A stretch of 64,000 nucleotides of DNA from Blastocatellia bacterium (GTDB taxonomy: Bacteria; Acidobacteriota; Blastocatellia; HR10): positions 145,149 to 209,148 of the forward strand of contig JANWYV010000004.1 of the NCBI GenBank assembly GCA_025055075.1, given 5' to 3'. Under the pieces are notes generated by a model. That model worked only from the letters and a program-made list of their open reading frames with translations. It was not told the origin of the DNA and ran no database searches. Position numbers and translations under genes: made by a program. Positions 35,204-44,140 of this stretch are shown in pieces (within the stretch, counting starts at the first letter, position 1; each line of letters opens with the position of its first letter).

Positions 35204-36903
35204 GACTTGATGCGATAGGCCCGCTCTTCATTGTTGAAGATCCATCCGACGACCTCGCCGATGTTGATCTTCTCCGACGTGTACGAGGCACGAGTGATGG
35301 CCGCCGACCCCTGATCCACCATCGCGCCGATGTTCTGCGCCATGATGCGAAACCGCTGCTGCCACACCCGCATGTTCTCCGTCCGCAAATCCACCCATCC
35401 CTTTCGCGCCCACCGATCCACCTCTGCTCGCGTAATCCGCACGCGCGATTCCCCCTTGAGCTCCGGAATGCGAATGAGCGGTCCGCGAAAGAGCCGTCGT
35501 CCATCAGGCGCCAGAATCGGCACGCCGATGGAGGTGATCACATCCCGAATTTTGCTGTGACAGATGAGACGATACAGGCTCTCAGCCATCTCCTGAGGGT
35601 CGGCTTCGATCACCGCGGTGAGCGTCTTATAGCGCATCTTCAAGAGATGCGCCTCGTATAAGAGCTTGGTCAGCTCCGGCGGTCCCAATTGTCCGATGGC
35701 GATGCTATAAGTGCCGGTCTCTCGCTCCAACTGCTTCAACCGTTCAATCACCAATCCCCGCAAATATCCCGCGCGATAGCTGGGAGGCATGACGGCTCCA
35801 TCAATGGCAGCGATCACATCCACGCCCGTGTTGCTCCCTTTGATCTCCAACACGGCCGCTTGCGCGATCTCTTCGGGCGTCACTGCCTCCATTTGATGGA
35901 GGCTGGTGATCGTCTCGAACTCCCCGCGCGCGAAGAAGCCGTTCTCCCCCGTATCTACGCCCACGACTTTCAGCTCCTCCAGTCGCTCGAAGTCCTCTGG
36001 CGGCAGCGCCAATTCCAAGACGTCATCCAAAGGCACCACCTTACTCGCATAGACGTACACGGGTTCGCCCCCACGCCGTACCGTTTGGAAGGCGATTCGC
36101 CGATAGCTCACCAACGCTGCCGGTTTGATCTCTTTGACGATCGGCCCACCGGCTGTGCGCGCCATCAGAAAAAGCAGCCCCGTATGCGCGAAGGCAATAG
36201 CCGATTTCGAGATGAGCAACGCACTCGGCCGGTCTTCGCTATGCGTGTAAGGAATGTTCAACCCCATCCCTCCAGTCCCCGTCGTCCCGATCTTCAGATA
36301 GAGCCGCGTCCCCACCTCCACCATCGCGCGATAGAGCAAGAGCGTATGTCGCACCAATTCCGGGATGCCTTGCGAGACGATCAACGCCTCGATCTTTCGC
36401 GAGACTTCCCCGCGCATCGCGGCGAGCGCCGCCAGATCCCCCGCTTCGATGGCGCGCACGAGTCGCCTCAGGACTTCGTGCGCCTCGATCGAGTTCGTGT
36501 AGACGTCCTGATAGCTGATGGCCGTGGCCGTGTTGATCGAATCCACGATGATCTCGGGCTTGAACCGACGGATGATGGCGACCAGCCACGACTTCTCATA
36601 GGCGCGATCGAGATCGCCGAAGAGGTCCTGAAAGAGCGCCTCCCGCCGAGCGGGATCCTCAATGAGCTGCCGCCGCGTGAGCCCACGATCCTCTTTGCGG
36701 AGGAAGATGTCCCCCCATACTCCCTCCAGCTTCAGATGCGGGAACTCCGCGCGCAACGCAGCGAGCGCTTCCTCGACCTCGCGCTCGAAGAGCCCGCCGA
36801 TGATGAGCAGGTGGGGTTCGATCTCGCGCGCGACGGCTCGGGCGATCTCAAAGCCGATGAGCCCGGCTCCCCCCAAGATGAGCACGGATCTCGGCGTGCG
36901 CAT
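35200..36903 (-). CDS. large NAD(P)-binding Rossmann-fold protein of unknown function
   Basis: A 567-residue protein. Residues 5-30 are a dinucleotide-binding loop (SVLILGGAGLIGFEIARAV), followed by an SDR-like region with IVDSINTATAISYQDVYTNS. GTTGTGGMGLNIPYTHSEDRPS and KSAIAFAHTGLLFLMARTAGGP then resemble an NAD-dependent epimerase/dehydrogenase core. The remaining 300 residues are not recognised and include GSNTGVDVIAAIDGAVMP and ASYTSEKINIGEVVGWIF. Normal SDRs are 250-350 residues long, so this is an unusual two-part enzyme. No signal peptide is seen. It is coupled to coaE. Confidence 0.7.
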   Translation of the reverse strand: MRTPRSVLILGGAGLIGFEIARAVAREIEPHLLIIGGLFEREVEEALAALRAEFPHLKLEGVWGDIFLRKEDRGLTRRQLIEDPARREALFQDLFGDLDRAYEKSWLVAIIRRFKPEIIVDSINTATAISYQDVYTNSIEAHEVLRRLVRAIEAGDLAALAAMRGEVSRKIEALIVSQGIPELVRHTLLLYRAMVEVGTRLYLKIGTTGTGGMGLNIPYTHSEDRPSALLISKSAIAFAHTGLLFLMARTAGGPIVKEIKPAALVSYRRIAFQTVRRGGEPVYVYASKVVPLDDVLELALPPEDFERLEELKVVGVDTGENGFFARGEFETITSLHQMEAVTPEEIAQAAVLEIKGSNTGVDVIAAIDGAVMPPSYRAGYLRGLVIERLKQLERETGTYSIAIGQLGPPELTKLLYEAHLLKMRYKTLTAVIEADPQEMAESLYRLICHSKIRDVITSIGVPILAPDGRRLFRGPLIRIPELKGESRVRITRAEVDRWARKGWVDLRTENMRVWQQRFRIMAQNIGAMVDQGSAAITRASYTSEKINIGEVVGWIFNNEERAYRIKS

Positions 36904-36956
36904 ACCAGGGTAACCTTAGCACACGCGGAGGCCCTAGGCAACCGAGCCCATCTTCG

Positions 36957-37316
36957 TCAAGACGCAACTTCGCCACGCCCCGCCGCTTCTACTTCCTCCA
37001 ATCGCTCGAAGGCGCGCCGCAGGTGCGGGATCGTGATCGAGCCGCCGACGACCAAGGCGATATTGAATGCCTCCAAGAATTCCTCGCGTGTGACCCCTTC
37101 CTCGTGACAGCGAATGATATGATAGGTGATGCAATCGTCGCAGCGGAGCACGAGCGAGGCGACCAGTCCCAACAGCTCTTTCACCTTCGGCGAGAGCGCT
37201 CCGGCCTCATACGCCTGATGATCGAGCGCGAAAAAGCGCTTGATCCCCAGATGACCGCTTCCCAAGATCTTCTCGTTCATCCGTTGGCGATACTCTTGCC
37301 ACTCCTTGAGCGTCAT
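36957..37316 (-). CDS. carboxymuconolactone decarboxylase/AhpD-family protein
   Basis: A 119-residue all-helical protein with the redox motif [16 protein letters not shown] (Cys59, Cys62, His66), characteristic of AhpD-like alkylhydroperoxidases in the CMD family. The preceding [15 protein letters not shown] fits the family. It may support peroxide reduction; the partner is unknown. AAAGGAGG lies 7 nt before ATG 37316, excluding the longer reading to 37433. Confidence 0.88.
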   Translation of the reverse strand: MTLKEWQEYRQRMNEKILGSGHLGIKRFFALDHQAYEAGALSPKVKELLGLVASLVLRCDDCITYHIIRCHEEGVTREEFLEAFNIALVVGGSITIPHLRRAFERLEEVEAAGRGEVAS

Positions 37317-37450
37317 CGCTCTGCCTCCTTTCGCGAAATACGCAAGAGCATAGCGCTCTGGCCCTCGCCATGGGAAGAGCGAGGTCAACATTGACGTCGA
37401 AAACAGCAGCCGCGTACTATCTGCATCAGGCACATCGACGGAGGAAGACG

Positions 37451-38812
37451 ATGAGGACCATTCGCATCGCCAATGGTCAAGGCTTTTGGGGCGACAGCTT
37501 GGAAGCCCCCGTCGAACAGGTCACGCTCGGCCCAGTGGACTACCTCTCGCTCGACTATCTGGCCGAAGTGACAATGTCCATCCTCCAAAAGCAAAAGGCG
37601 CGCGATCCACGTCTTGGATACGCTCGGGACTTCGTCCCCCTCATGGAGCGCATCCTGCCGATCTGCCTGGAGAGGAACATCAAGGTGATCGCGAATGCCG
37701 GAGGCGTGAACCCATGGGCCTGTCGCGATGCTGTCGTCGCCGTCGCCCGGAAGCTCGGCCTCTCGGGCGTGCGCATTGGAGTCGTCGCCGGCGACGACAT
37801 CCTCGACCGACTCGACGATCTGATGGCTCGCGGGCATGAGTTGCGAAACCTCGATACGGGTCGCCCCCTGAGTGATGTCCGCCCGCAGGTGCAAAGTGCT
37901 AACGTATATTTCGGGGCCTTCCCGATCGTGGACGCCCTTAGGCAAGGCGCGCAGGTCGTCATCACCGGACGTACGACGGACGCCGGGCTTACGCTCGCCC
38001 CGATGATCTACGAATTCGGCTGGCGCGAGGATGAGTACGATAAGTTGGCCGCTGGCATTGTGGCTGGCCACATCATCGAATGCGGCGCCCAATGCACGGG
38101 CGGGAACTCCCAGATCGCTTGGAGGACTCTCCTCGATCTCGACCGCGTCGGTTATCCGATCGTCGAGGCTCATGAGGATGGCACGTTCGTCGTCACCAAA
38201 CATGAGGGGACAGGGGGACGGATCACCATAGAGATCCTCAAGGAGCAACTCGTGTACGAGATCGGCGATCCCCGTCGGTACATCGTCCCCGAATGTATCG
38301 CCGACTTCACGACGATTCGCCTGGAAGAGATCGGGCCCGATCGAGTGAAAGTGTGGGGGATCAAGGGCGCGCCCCCGACCGAATTCTACAAAGTCTCGAT
38401 CAGTTATTTTGCCGGATACAAAGCCGTCGGCACGCTCGTCTATAGCTGGCCCGATGCGTATGAGAAGGCGAAGCGAGCGGACGAAATCCTGAGGAAGCGA
38501 CTGGAGCGGCTCGGCTTACACTTCGAGGAGATCCTCACCGAATTTCTCGGCGTCAATGCCTGCCACGGTCCGTTGGCTCCGAATCCCTCGCCCGACCTCG
38601 CCGAAGTCCAACTTCGCATCGCCGTGCGCAGCTACAATCAGCAGGCCGTCGAACGCTTCACGCGCGAGATCTCCCCATTGATCCTCAACGGCCCACCGAC
38701 GGCGACGGGGTTCGCCGGCGGTCGTCCCCGCGTGGAGGAGATCATCGCCTACTGGCCGGCCTTGCTGCCGAAATCTGAAGTCACGCCCATCGTGGAGGTC
38801 GTCGAAGTGTGA
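37451..38812 (+). CDS. AtuA-like protein (DUF1446, acyclic terpene utilisation family)
   Basis: A 453-residue protein matching the DUF1446/AtuA family. It shows [69 protein letters not shown] and [14 protein letters not shown]. In Pseudomonas, AtuA belongs to citronellol/geraniol catabolism but its biochemical role is unclear. Relatives are widespread in acyl-CoA degradation contexts. GGAGGAAGACG precedes the ATG. No other atu genes are adjacent, so terpene use is not claimed. Confidence 0.85.
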   Translation: MRTIRIANGQGFWGDSLEAPVEQVTLGPVDYLSLDYLAEVTMSILQKQKARDPRLGYARDFVPLMERILPICLERNIKVIANAGGVNPWACRDAVVAVARKLGLSGVRIGVVAGDDILDRLDDLMARGHELRNLDTGRPLSDVRPQVQSANVYFGAFPIVDALRQGAQVVITGRTTDAGLTLAPMIYEFGWREDEYDKLAAGIVAGHIIECGAQCTGGNSQIAWRTLLDLDRVGYPIVEAHEDGTFVVTKHEGTGGRITIEILKEQLVYEIGDPRRYIVPECIADFTTIRLEEIGPDRVKVWGIKGAPPTEFYKVSISYFAGYKAVGTLVYSWPDAYEKAKRADEILRKRLERLGLHFEEILTEFLGVNACHGPLAPNPSPDLAEVQLRIAVRSYNQQAVERFTREISPLILNGPPTATGFAGGRPRVEEIIAYWPALLPKSEVTPIVEVVEV

Positions 38813-38870
38813 TGCCGATGGGCCGTCATCAACCTGTAAGAGCCCGCATGGTCCAAGAGGGGACGATCCT

Positions 38871-39917
38871 TCAACGTCGGGCAACAGGGCGGCTCGGATA
38901 ATACCCGCGACGCGCAAGGATGACCAGCTCTCCCTTCGCCTTCTTCACTTGCTCGCTCACCGAGACTTTGATCTCGCGGAAGCGCCTATCAGGAGTCGAA
39001 TTCAGAGGAGCGTAGCCGAGCGTATACCGCGTGCGCAAAAGTTCCATGACTCCAACGAGGATCGTCCCCACTTCTTCAGGATTCCCCTTCACGGCGACTC
39101 CCCCAGTGCGCTCGGCATAGAACTTAGCACTACCGGTAACCCCCGAGGCGCGCCGAAGAAGTCGTAAGGCGATCAAGAGGGCTCCAGCAGCCGGATTCAG
39201 GACAGTGATTGCCGCCGTTGTGCCATAATCGGCCGCCTTCATGGCTGTCCGCGCATACCCTACGAGGATTCCACAGAGCGCCGTCCCACCCTCATATAGC
39301 TCTCGCAAGACGACATCGCGTGGCGGACCGCTGCGGAACCAACTGGTGTCGACGTCGTCGGTGATCATCACGATGGCGCGCCGTTCGGTCGGCTCGGTCT
39401 TCTTCCGTAAGTAACGCGCTGCCTCATAGATGCCCAAGTTGATGAACGTCGCGAATCCCACATCGCTCGTCTCGCTCCAGATGTTCTCCAACTTCTCGAC
39501 GATCACTGCGCGATCCGACGTCAGTTCGACCAGAAGTTTTGCCTTGGTCGCGAAAATCATCAACGCCACCTTATCTTGCGGCTTCAGCTTGGAGAGCGCG
39601 TCGAGCGCCGTGCGTTGGACCTCATCAATGATGGGATGCATGCTGCCGCTGACGTCCAAGAGCAAAACGACGGAGAGGGGCAGCTCTTCTCGACTGAAGT
39701 GCGCGATCTCTTGCTTCTTCCCGTCCTCCCAGAGGAGGAAATCCTCGCGCTTGAGATCGCCGACGATCGTGTTCGTCTTCTTGCTGAGGACAATGGCGTC
39801 CACCAAAACGAGCGGGGATTCAAGCGTGACCGTCGTCTCTTGTCCCCAACCCGGCTGCACTATCGCGAGAAGCAGCAGCCAAGATGTGGCGACTTTCGTC
39901 CTCCAATTCCATCGCAT
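38871..39917 (-). CDS. VWFA-related Acidobacterial domain protein
   Basis: A 348-residue exported protein. A signal peptide (TSWLLLLAIVQPGWG) is followed by a beta domain (LVLVDAIVLSKKTNTIVGDLKREDFLLWEDGK) and a von Willebrand A domain. The VWFA domain has the MIDAS motif DVSGSM (residues 88-93) and the later ITDDVDTS. The DLKREDF-type lead-in plus VWFA is the arrangement described for Acidobacteria (TIGR03436-type). The C-terminal TRYTLGYAPLN and YYPSR are typical. GAGGAG is 7 nt before ATG 39917. Role: probably a surface protein; ligand unknown. Confidence 0.88.
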   Translation of the reverse strand: MRWNWRTKVATSWLLLLAIVQPGWGQETTVTLESPLVLVDAIVLSKKTNTIVGDLKREDFLLWEDGKKQEIAHFSREELPLSVVLLLDVSGSMHPIIDEVQRTALDALSKLKPQDKVALMIFATKAKLLVELTSDRAVIVEKLENIWSETSDVGFATFINLGIYEAARYLRKKTEPTERRAIVMITDDVDTSWFRSGPPRDVVLRELYEGGTALCGILVGYARTAMKAADYGTTAAITVLNPAAGALLIALRLLRRASGVTGSAKFYAERTGGVAVKGNPEEVGTILVGVMELLRTRYTLGYAPLNSTPDRRFREIKVSVSEQVKKAKGELVILARRGYYPSRPVARR

Positions 39918-40071
39918 ACGGGCGCTCCTCAAGGAAGATATTGGGGCCTCGACGAAAGCATAATCCCACAAAAAGGAAAACTCCTTCCGACTTCTTCGCG
40001 CGCCGAGTGCCATCTGCCGGGTTCACCCCTTCATTCGGCACGCGCTCCGCGCACACCTCTCTTCCCCGGAC

Positions 40072-40353
40072 CTACTTGCGGGCGAAGCGAGCGCCCAGGA
40101 ACGCACCGATGGCCAATCCCGATCCCAATGCCAATCCGAGCACGCGATACGGATGCCGTCGGATGTAGAGGGCCGCCTCATCGGCCCAATCTTCGACCTT
40201 CCACAAGCCGCGTTGCACACCTCGCTTGACCAAGCGCATGTTTCCGCTCCAAAGATCCTCGGCCAAGCGTGCAAGCGTTCCCAGACGCTTGCTCACTACG
40301 GTGGTCACATTCTCTTGGGTGTGCGGCGATTGCTCCATCACTTTCTCCTTCAT
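40072..40353 (-). CDS. small DUF883/YqjD-like membrane-anchored protein
   Basis: A 93-residue protein with a polar helical N-terminal part and a C-terminal glycine-rich helix ending in basic residues (HPYRVLGLALGSGLAIGAF then RFARK). This tail-anchored layout is that of the ElaB/YqjD (DUF883) group, proposed to tether ribosomes to the membrane in stationary phase. GGGAGGGAGAGCG precedes ATG 40353. Family assignment rests on the tail pattern only. Confidence 0.6.
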   Translation of the reverse strand: MKEKVMEQSPHTQENVTTVVSKRLGTLARLAEDLWSGNMRLVKRGVQRGLWKVEDWADEAALYIRRHPYRVLGLALGSGLAIGAFLGARFARK

Positions 40354-40480
40354 CGCTCTCCCTCCCGGCGAAGGTCTCGCACCGGGAATAATTTTACCTC
40401 ATCGTTTCGCGATCTGCCGAGACGGAGAACGCTCCCCGGCACCCGTTCAAAGGCCCCTCAGGTGAGGAACGCGCTGCTCG

Positions 40481-40684
40481 TCACTCCACACGGCGTTCGG
40501 TCGGGACAAGAAACCGATAGAGCCCATAGCCCAAGAGAGCGATGAGCCCCACGATGATCGCCAGCTTCACCAAGTTCATGACGATCCCGATTAACGTGAA
40601 GAGAAATCCGAGCAATTGCACCGCGAGCCAGAACGCGATGAAGACAGCGATGACCCCTCCAATGAATCGAAGCACGCTCCTCAT
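40481..40684 (-). CDS. small two-helix membrane protein
   Basis: A 67-residue very hydrophobic protein with two predicted helices (VIAVFIAFWLAVQLLGFLF and LVKLAIIVGLIALLGYGLY) and a charged C-terminus. GGAGGGGGCT lies directly before the ATG, supporting real translation. No family or function is recognised. It is co-directional with its neighbours. Confidence 0.6.
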   Translation of the reverse strand: MRSVLRFIGGVIAVFIAFWLAVQLLGFLFTLIGIVMNLVKLAIIVGLIALLGYGLYRFLVPTERRVE

Positions 40685-40706
40685 AGCCCCCTCCTCTCCA
40701 CAGCTT

Positions 40707-41477
40707 TCACCATCTCGGCCCTTTGGCCGGTGGTTTGGGTTCGTCGCTTGACTCCGTCTCGACCAATGATCCGGTCAACGGCCCCGTCTTCCAGAACAGC
40801 GGCGGGGGGGGACGATGCCGATCGAACGATCGGCGTCCCGATGATGCGCGTAGGCGCGCAGACCGATAGAGCAGATAGGCTCCCAATGCGATCAACACGA
40901 GCGGCCAGAGGTGACGCCCCGCGAGCGAAATACGCAACGCCTCGATAACGTCCGACACCAGAATGAACCCTCCAAGGAGAATGAGCCCCAGCGCCACCCA
41001 CGCCAAGTGCTCGCGCAATAGCTGTCGCAGGCGATCATCTTCTTCGACCGGATCCATCCCCCGAGCGATCGCCTCCGCCGTGCGATAGGCATCCAAGATC
41101 GAGAAGAGGTAGAACACCGCTCCCCCAAATCCGAAGAGGGCGAGGTCCGTCACATCGGCCAACTCGAAGAAGCCGACGATCAAGAGGAAATGCACGAAGG
41201 CCTTGACGTTCTGCCGATTGTACACAGCCCCCAAGCCCGGCACTAAAGCACACAGAGCAGCCAGACGCGGCGAAGGAGGACGACGCGGGGCCTCCGCGGA
41301 GGTCCACCGAGTCGAACGTCGCAGAAGTTCGACGCCCCGCACGATGCACTCCTGGCAATAGGGGAATCCCTTGATGCGATGGTCACAGGCCGGACAAAGC
41401 GGCCGATGACAGGCCGAGCATCGTACCAATGCTCGATGCGTCGGATGATAAGCGCAGAAGATGAACTGTGACGGCAT
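40707..41477 (-). CDS. B-box-like zinc finger multipass membrane protein
   Basis: A 256-residue protein. The N-terminal zinc-binding region (FCAYHPTHRALVRCSACHRP, LCPACDHRIKGFPYCQEC) has the Cys/His spacing of B-box-like fingers found in bacterial membrane proteins. Four hydrophobic helices follow, for example LAALCALVPGLGAVYNRQ, FLLIVGFFELADV and LIALGAYLLYRSARL. The segment around PGLGAVYNRQ resembles TM2/DUF5683-type domains. ATG 41477 follows AAGGAGAAGGG. It sits 26 nt downstream of the second anti-sigma gene and may be co-transcribed. Function unknown. Confidence 0.7.
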   Translation of the reverse strand: MPSQFIFCAYHPTHRALVRCSACHRPLCPACDHRIKGFPYCQECIVRGVELLRRSTRWTSAEAPRRPPSPRLAALCALVPGLGAVYNRQNVKAFVHFLLIVGFFELADVTDLALFGFGGAVFYLFSILDAYRTAEAIARGMDPVEEDDRLRQLLREHLAWVALGLILLGGFILVSDVIEALRISLAGRHLWPLVLIALGAYLLYRSARLRASSGRRSFDRHRPPPPLFWKTGPLTGSLVETESSDEPKPPAKGPRW

Positions 41478-41503
41478 GACGTCCCTTCTCCTTCGATTCC
41501 ACC

Positions 41504-42307
41504 TCAGGGCGAAGGCCTTCTTTGCTCCAGCGCGTCCTTCGATCGCTCGCCATCCGACCGAAACGCTCGAAGGAACGCATTCACCTGCGCGCGCCACCGT
41601 TCCAGGTGCTCGACCATTCGCTCCCCTTCCACTCTCACCTCCGTCGCGCGATCGAAAAGACGCGCGATCGAAGGACGGACCGAACCTTCACCGCTTTCCC
41701 CCAAGAGGTTCAGGGACACAAATCCAAACGTCGCCGCACAGAGGATCAACGCCATCGCCCACTGCGGCAGCGGCAACGAGAGCGGCGGCACACGCCATCC
41801 CAAGCGCCACGCGGCCCACCATCGGCGTAGCTGCCAGAGCTGGCTTCGCCTCAAATCACGATCCATCGTGCGCACGGCGTGGAGAAGGCGCTCGTCCAAT
41901 CCCTCCGGGAGGGCGACGGCGCCGACGTCGTGTAGGAGCCGCATGACCGCCGTCACCTGCTCCAAGGTCTGACGGCAGGTCGAACAAACGCGCACATGCG
42001 CCTCGAAGAGATGATACTCGTCGGCCGTGAGCACCCCATCGAAGTAATTGGGGATCAACTCGCCGAAGGCGTCGCAACTCATGGCCGCGCCCCGCAGGAC
42101 ATGGCGAAGACGCTCGTCGAGATCGGGCGAAGGCTCGACTTCTTCGACGCTCCGACACAACTCGAGCGCCGCTCGGACATCATCCAGCGACGCGCGACAT
42201 GCCGCGCACGAGAAGAGATGCGCGACGAACGCCTCCGCCCGCCCTTCGGGAAGCGTCCCGTCCAGATATTCGCTGATCTGTTGTTCGAATTGCTGACAGT
42301 TCATCAT
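41504..42307 (-). CDS. anti-sigma factor with two zf-HC2 domains
   Basis: A 267-residue membrane protein. It contains two tandem zinc-finger anti-sigma domains: CQQFEQQISEYLDGTLP with HLFSCAACRASL, and CDAFGELIPNYFDGVLT with HVRVCSTCRQTL. One transmembrane helix (WAMALILCAATFGFVSLNLL) and a predicted helical extracytoplasmic tail follow. Most relatives have one such finger. The ATG overlaps the sigma-factor stop as ATGA, so the two proteins are made together. Confidence 0.88.
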   Translation of the reverse strand: MMNCQQFEQQISEYLDGTLPEGRAEAFVAHLFSCAACRASLDDVRAALELCRSVEEVEPSPDLDERLRHVLRGAAMSCDAFGELIPNYFDGVLTADEYHLFEAHVRVCSTCRQTLEQVTAVMRLLHDVGAVALPEGLDERLLHAVRTMDRDLRRSQLWQLRRWWAAWRLGWRVPPLSLPLPQWAMALILCAATFGFVSLNLLGESGEGSVRPSIARLFDRATEVRVEGERMVEHLERWRAQVNAFLRAFRSDGERSKDALEQRRPSP

Positions 42308-42888
42308 ATCACCCGCATGCGGCGCAGGACGCGAGCCAGTTCCAACCGCCCGCGATTGATCCTCGACTTCACCGTCCCTTCGGGGATCTGTAGAAGCTCA
42401 GCGATCTCCTGATACGAGAGCCCTTCCAAATCGCGGAGGATGACGCACGTGCGCAGCTCAGGCGAGAGCTTCGCCAAAGCGGCATGGATCAACTCGCTCA
42501 GCTCACGCCGTTCGATCTGAACCTGCGGATCGCCCCGTTCATCGGCGCGCAAATGGTGTTCGTGATCCGCCAAGTCCTCTCCCTCTTCTGTCGGCGTGCG
42601 CGCGCGCCGACGATAATCGTCAATGATCAAGTTGCGCGCGACCCGCATGAGCCAGTTCGCCAGGTCTCCTTCGCGCGGATCGTATTGCTCGAGCGCACGG
42701 TAGAGGCGGAGGAAAACTTCCTGCGTCAGATCCTCTGCCGCCGCGCGATTGCCCGTGAAGCGGTAGGCCAAGCTATAGATGCGGCGGGAATATTGCCTCA
42801 CGATCTCCTCCCACGCCGCTTCTTCTCCGGCCAAGCACCGACGAACCAATTGCACGTCGCTGCTCACCAAGGCCGTCCTTGCCCCCAC
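42304..42888 (-). CDS. ECF-type RNA polymerase sigma factor
   Basis: About 194 residues with region 2 (WEEIVRQYSRRIYSLAYRF, EDLTQEVFLRLYRALEQYD, NWLMRVARNLIIDDYRRR) and region 4 (LSPELRTCVILRDLEGLSYQEIAELL, PEGTVKSRINRGRLELARVL). The coupled downstream anti-sigma factor controls it. GTG 42888 sits 6 nt after GAGGGAG and is preferred over TTG 42903. The regulon and signal are unknown. Confidence 0.9.
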   Translation of the reverse strand: MGARTALVSSDVQLVRRCLAGEEAAWEEIVRQYSRRIYSLAYRFTGNRAAAEDLTQEVFLRLYRALEQYDPREGDLANWLMRVARNLIIDDYRRRARTPTEEGEDLADHEHHLRADERGDPQVQIERRELSELIHAALAKLSPELRTCVILRDLEGLSYQEIAELLQIPEGTVKSRINRGRLELARVLRRMRVI

Positions 42889-42980
42889 ATCGCTCTCCCT
42901 CAATTATCGCTCTGCCAAAATCCATCCAGCAAAACGAAGACTATGGGGAAAAGGTTCCGCGCGGGTTGTTCGGCCGCCGC

Positions 42981-43727
42981 TCAGGACACCGCGCGATAAA
43001 TTGTGCGGAGGCTCAGCACGAGGATCAGGACACCGACTAATCCCATCAAAACGCGCGCCGGCAACCGACGACACATATAAGCCGCCAGCGGCGCCGCCAA
43101 TACCCCTCCGATCAACAGGCCAATCGCCACCGGCCAATGTACCCATCGAAGCACGACGAGGAAGGTCACCGCTTGGGCCAGGGTGACGAAGAACTCCGTC
43201 AGGCTGACCGAACCGATGGCTAGGCGCGGCGTCTGTCCCTGCGCGACGAGCGTGGAGGTGACGATCGGTCCCCATCCCCCTCCTCCAACGGAATCCAGAA
43301 AGCCTCCCGCGAATCCCAAAGGGATGAGACGCGGCCGCCCCGCCCCCGATACACGCCGACCGAGCGCTCGGCACAAGATCAGCACTCCTGTCGCGAACAA
43401 ATAGACAGCGACTACCAGTCGGATCTTCTCTCCGGGCACTTGAGTGAGGACGTAGGCCCCTAAAATCCCCCCGAGGACACCCGGGATGATCAATCGCAGC
43501 ACGAGCCGACGCTCAACATTCCCATTGCCCAGATGAGCGAGCCCGGAAGCGCCGGTGACGAATACTTCGGCCGTATGCACGCTGGCGCTCGCGATGGCGG
43601 GTGGAACACCCAGGCTCAAGAGGAAGCTCGTCGAGATGACCCCATAGCCCATGCCCAGAGCTCCATCTACGACCTGCGCGAGGAATCCGATGAGGATGAA
43701 AGGCACGATGCTCAATTCCATGGGCAT
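42981..43727 (-). CDS. TauE/SafE-family sulfite/organosulfur exporter-like permease
   Basis: A 248-residue integral membrane protein with about eight hydrophobic helices in two homologous halves. The family signatures are FLAQVVDGALGMGYGVISTS in the first half and GFAGGFLDSVGGGGWGPIVT in the second. Members export sulfite, taurine-derived sulfonates or sulfoacetate; no sulfur gene is nearby to fix the substrate. It is preceded by a promoter and a roughly 250-nt leader with strong hairpins, suggesting RNA-level control. Confidence 0.88.
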   Translation of the reverse strand: MPMELSIVPFILIGFLAQVVDGALGMGYGVISTSFLLSLGVPPAIASASVHTAEVFVTGASGLAHLGNGNVERRLVLRLIIPGVLGGILGAYVLTQVPGEKIRLVVAVYLFATGVLILCRALGRRVSGAGRPRLIPLGFAGGFLDSVGGGGWGPIVTSTLVAQGQTPRLAIGSVSLTEFFVTLAQAVTFLVVLRWVHWPVAIGLLIGGVLAAPLAAYMCRRLPARVLMGLVGVLILVLSLRTIYRAVS

Positions 43728-44010
43728 GACTGACCTCTCCTATTCGCGGCCCCGTGCACATGTATCACCACATCAGCGAGCGCTTGATGTGTCCTCTGAA
43801 AAGTGCGAGAGCCCGCGGCTCTCGGGTGACCGCGGGCTCTTCCTCCCACTTCGTCCTCTCGACGACTCCTAACGAGCCCCCATCCTCCTTCTTCGCTCAC
43901 GGAGAAGATGGCGCGTACGGATTGCTCCTCCGCTCGCTCCTTACTTCCTCCGCTGAGCGACCTGCACATTCCAGGCCCGATAGTATCTCCAGAATGGCCG
44001 ATTTTGTCAA
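43728..44010 (-). promoter_or_regulatory. promoter and long structured 5' leader of the TauE/SafE gene
   Basis: On the reverse strand TTGACA (44010-44005), 17 nt, GATACT (43987-43982) forms a promoter about 255 nt upstream of the start. The leader contains an 11-bp perfect inverted repeat (43808-43818 with 43830-43840, 11-nt loop) and a second perfect 7-bp stem (CACATCA 43769-43775 with TGATGTG 43785-43791). Neither is followed by a U-run, so they look like a structured leader or attenuator rather than a simple terminator. No known riboswitch class was recognised. The rest of the 413-nt gap up to 44140 holds the ftcD promoter and no other gene. Confidence 0.5.
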
Positions 44011-44067
44011 GAGAAATTCGCGCTCGACTCGTAACGCTCGCCCGCCACTCGCGCGATGAGAGCCGAC

Positions 44068-44097
44068 TTGTCCGCGCGCTCGCGCCTGTGCTATAAG
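44068..44097 (+). promoter_or_regulatory. promoter of ftcD
   Basis: TTGTCC (44068-44073), an 18-nt spacer and TATAAG (44092-44097) lie 43 nt before the ATG at 44141. It is divergent from the TauE/SafE promoter. Confidence 0.5.
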
Positions 44098-44140
44098 AGC
44101 GAAGGCATGGGGCAGTCCACGCCAGCAGAAGAGGCAACCG

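Noticed and set aside
43808..43840. 11-bp perfect stem as a Rho-independent terminator
   Set aside because: No run of U follows on either strand and it lies inside the leader of a leftward gene, so it was kept as leader structure instead.
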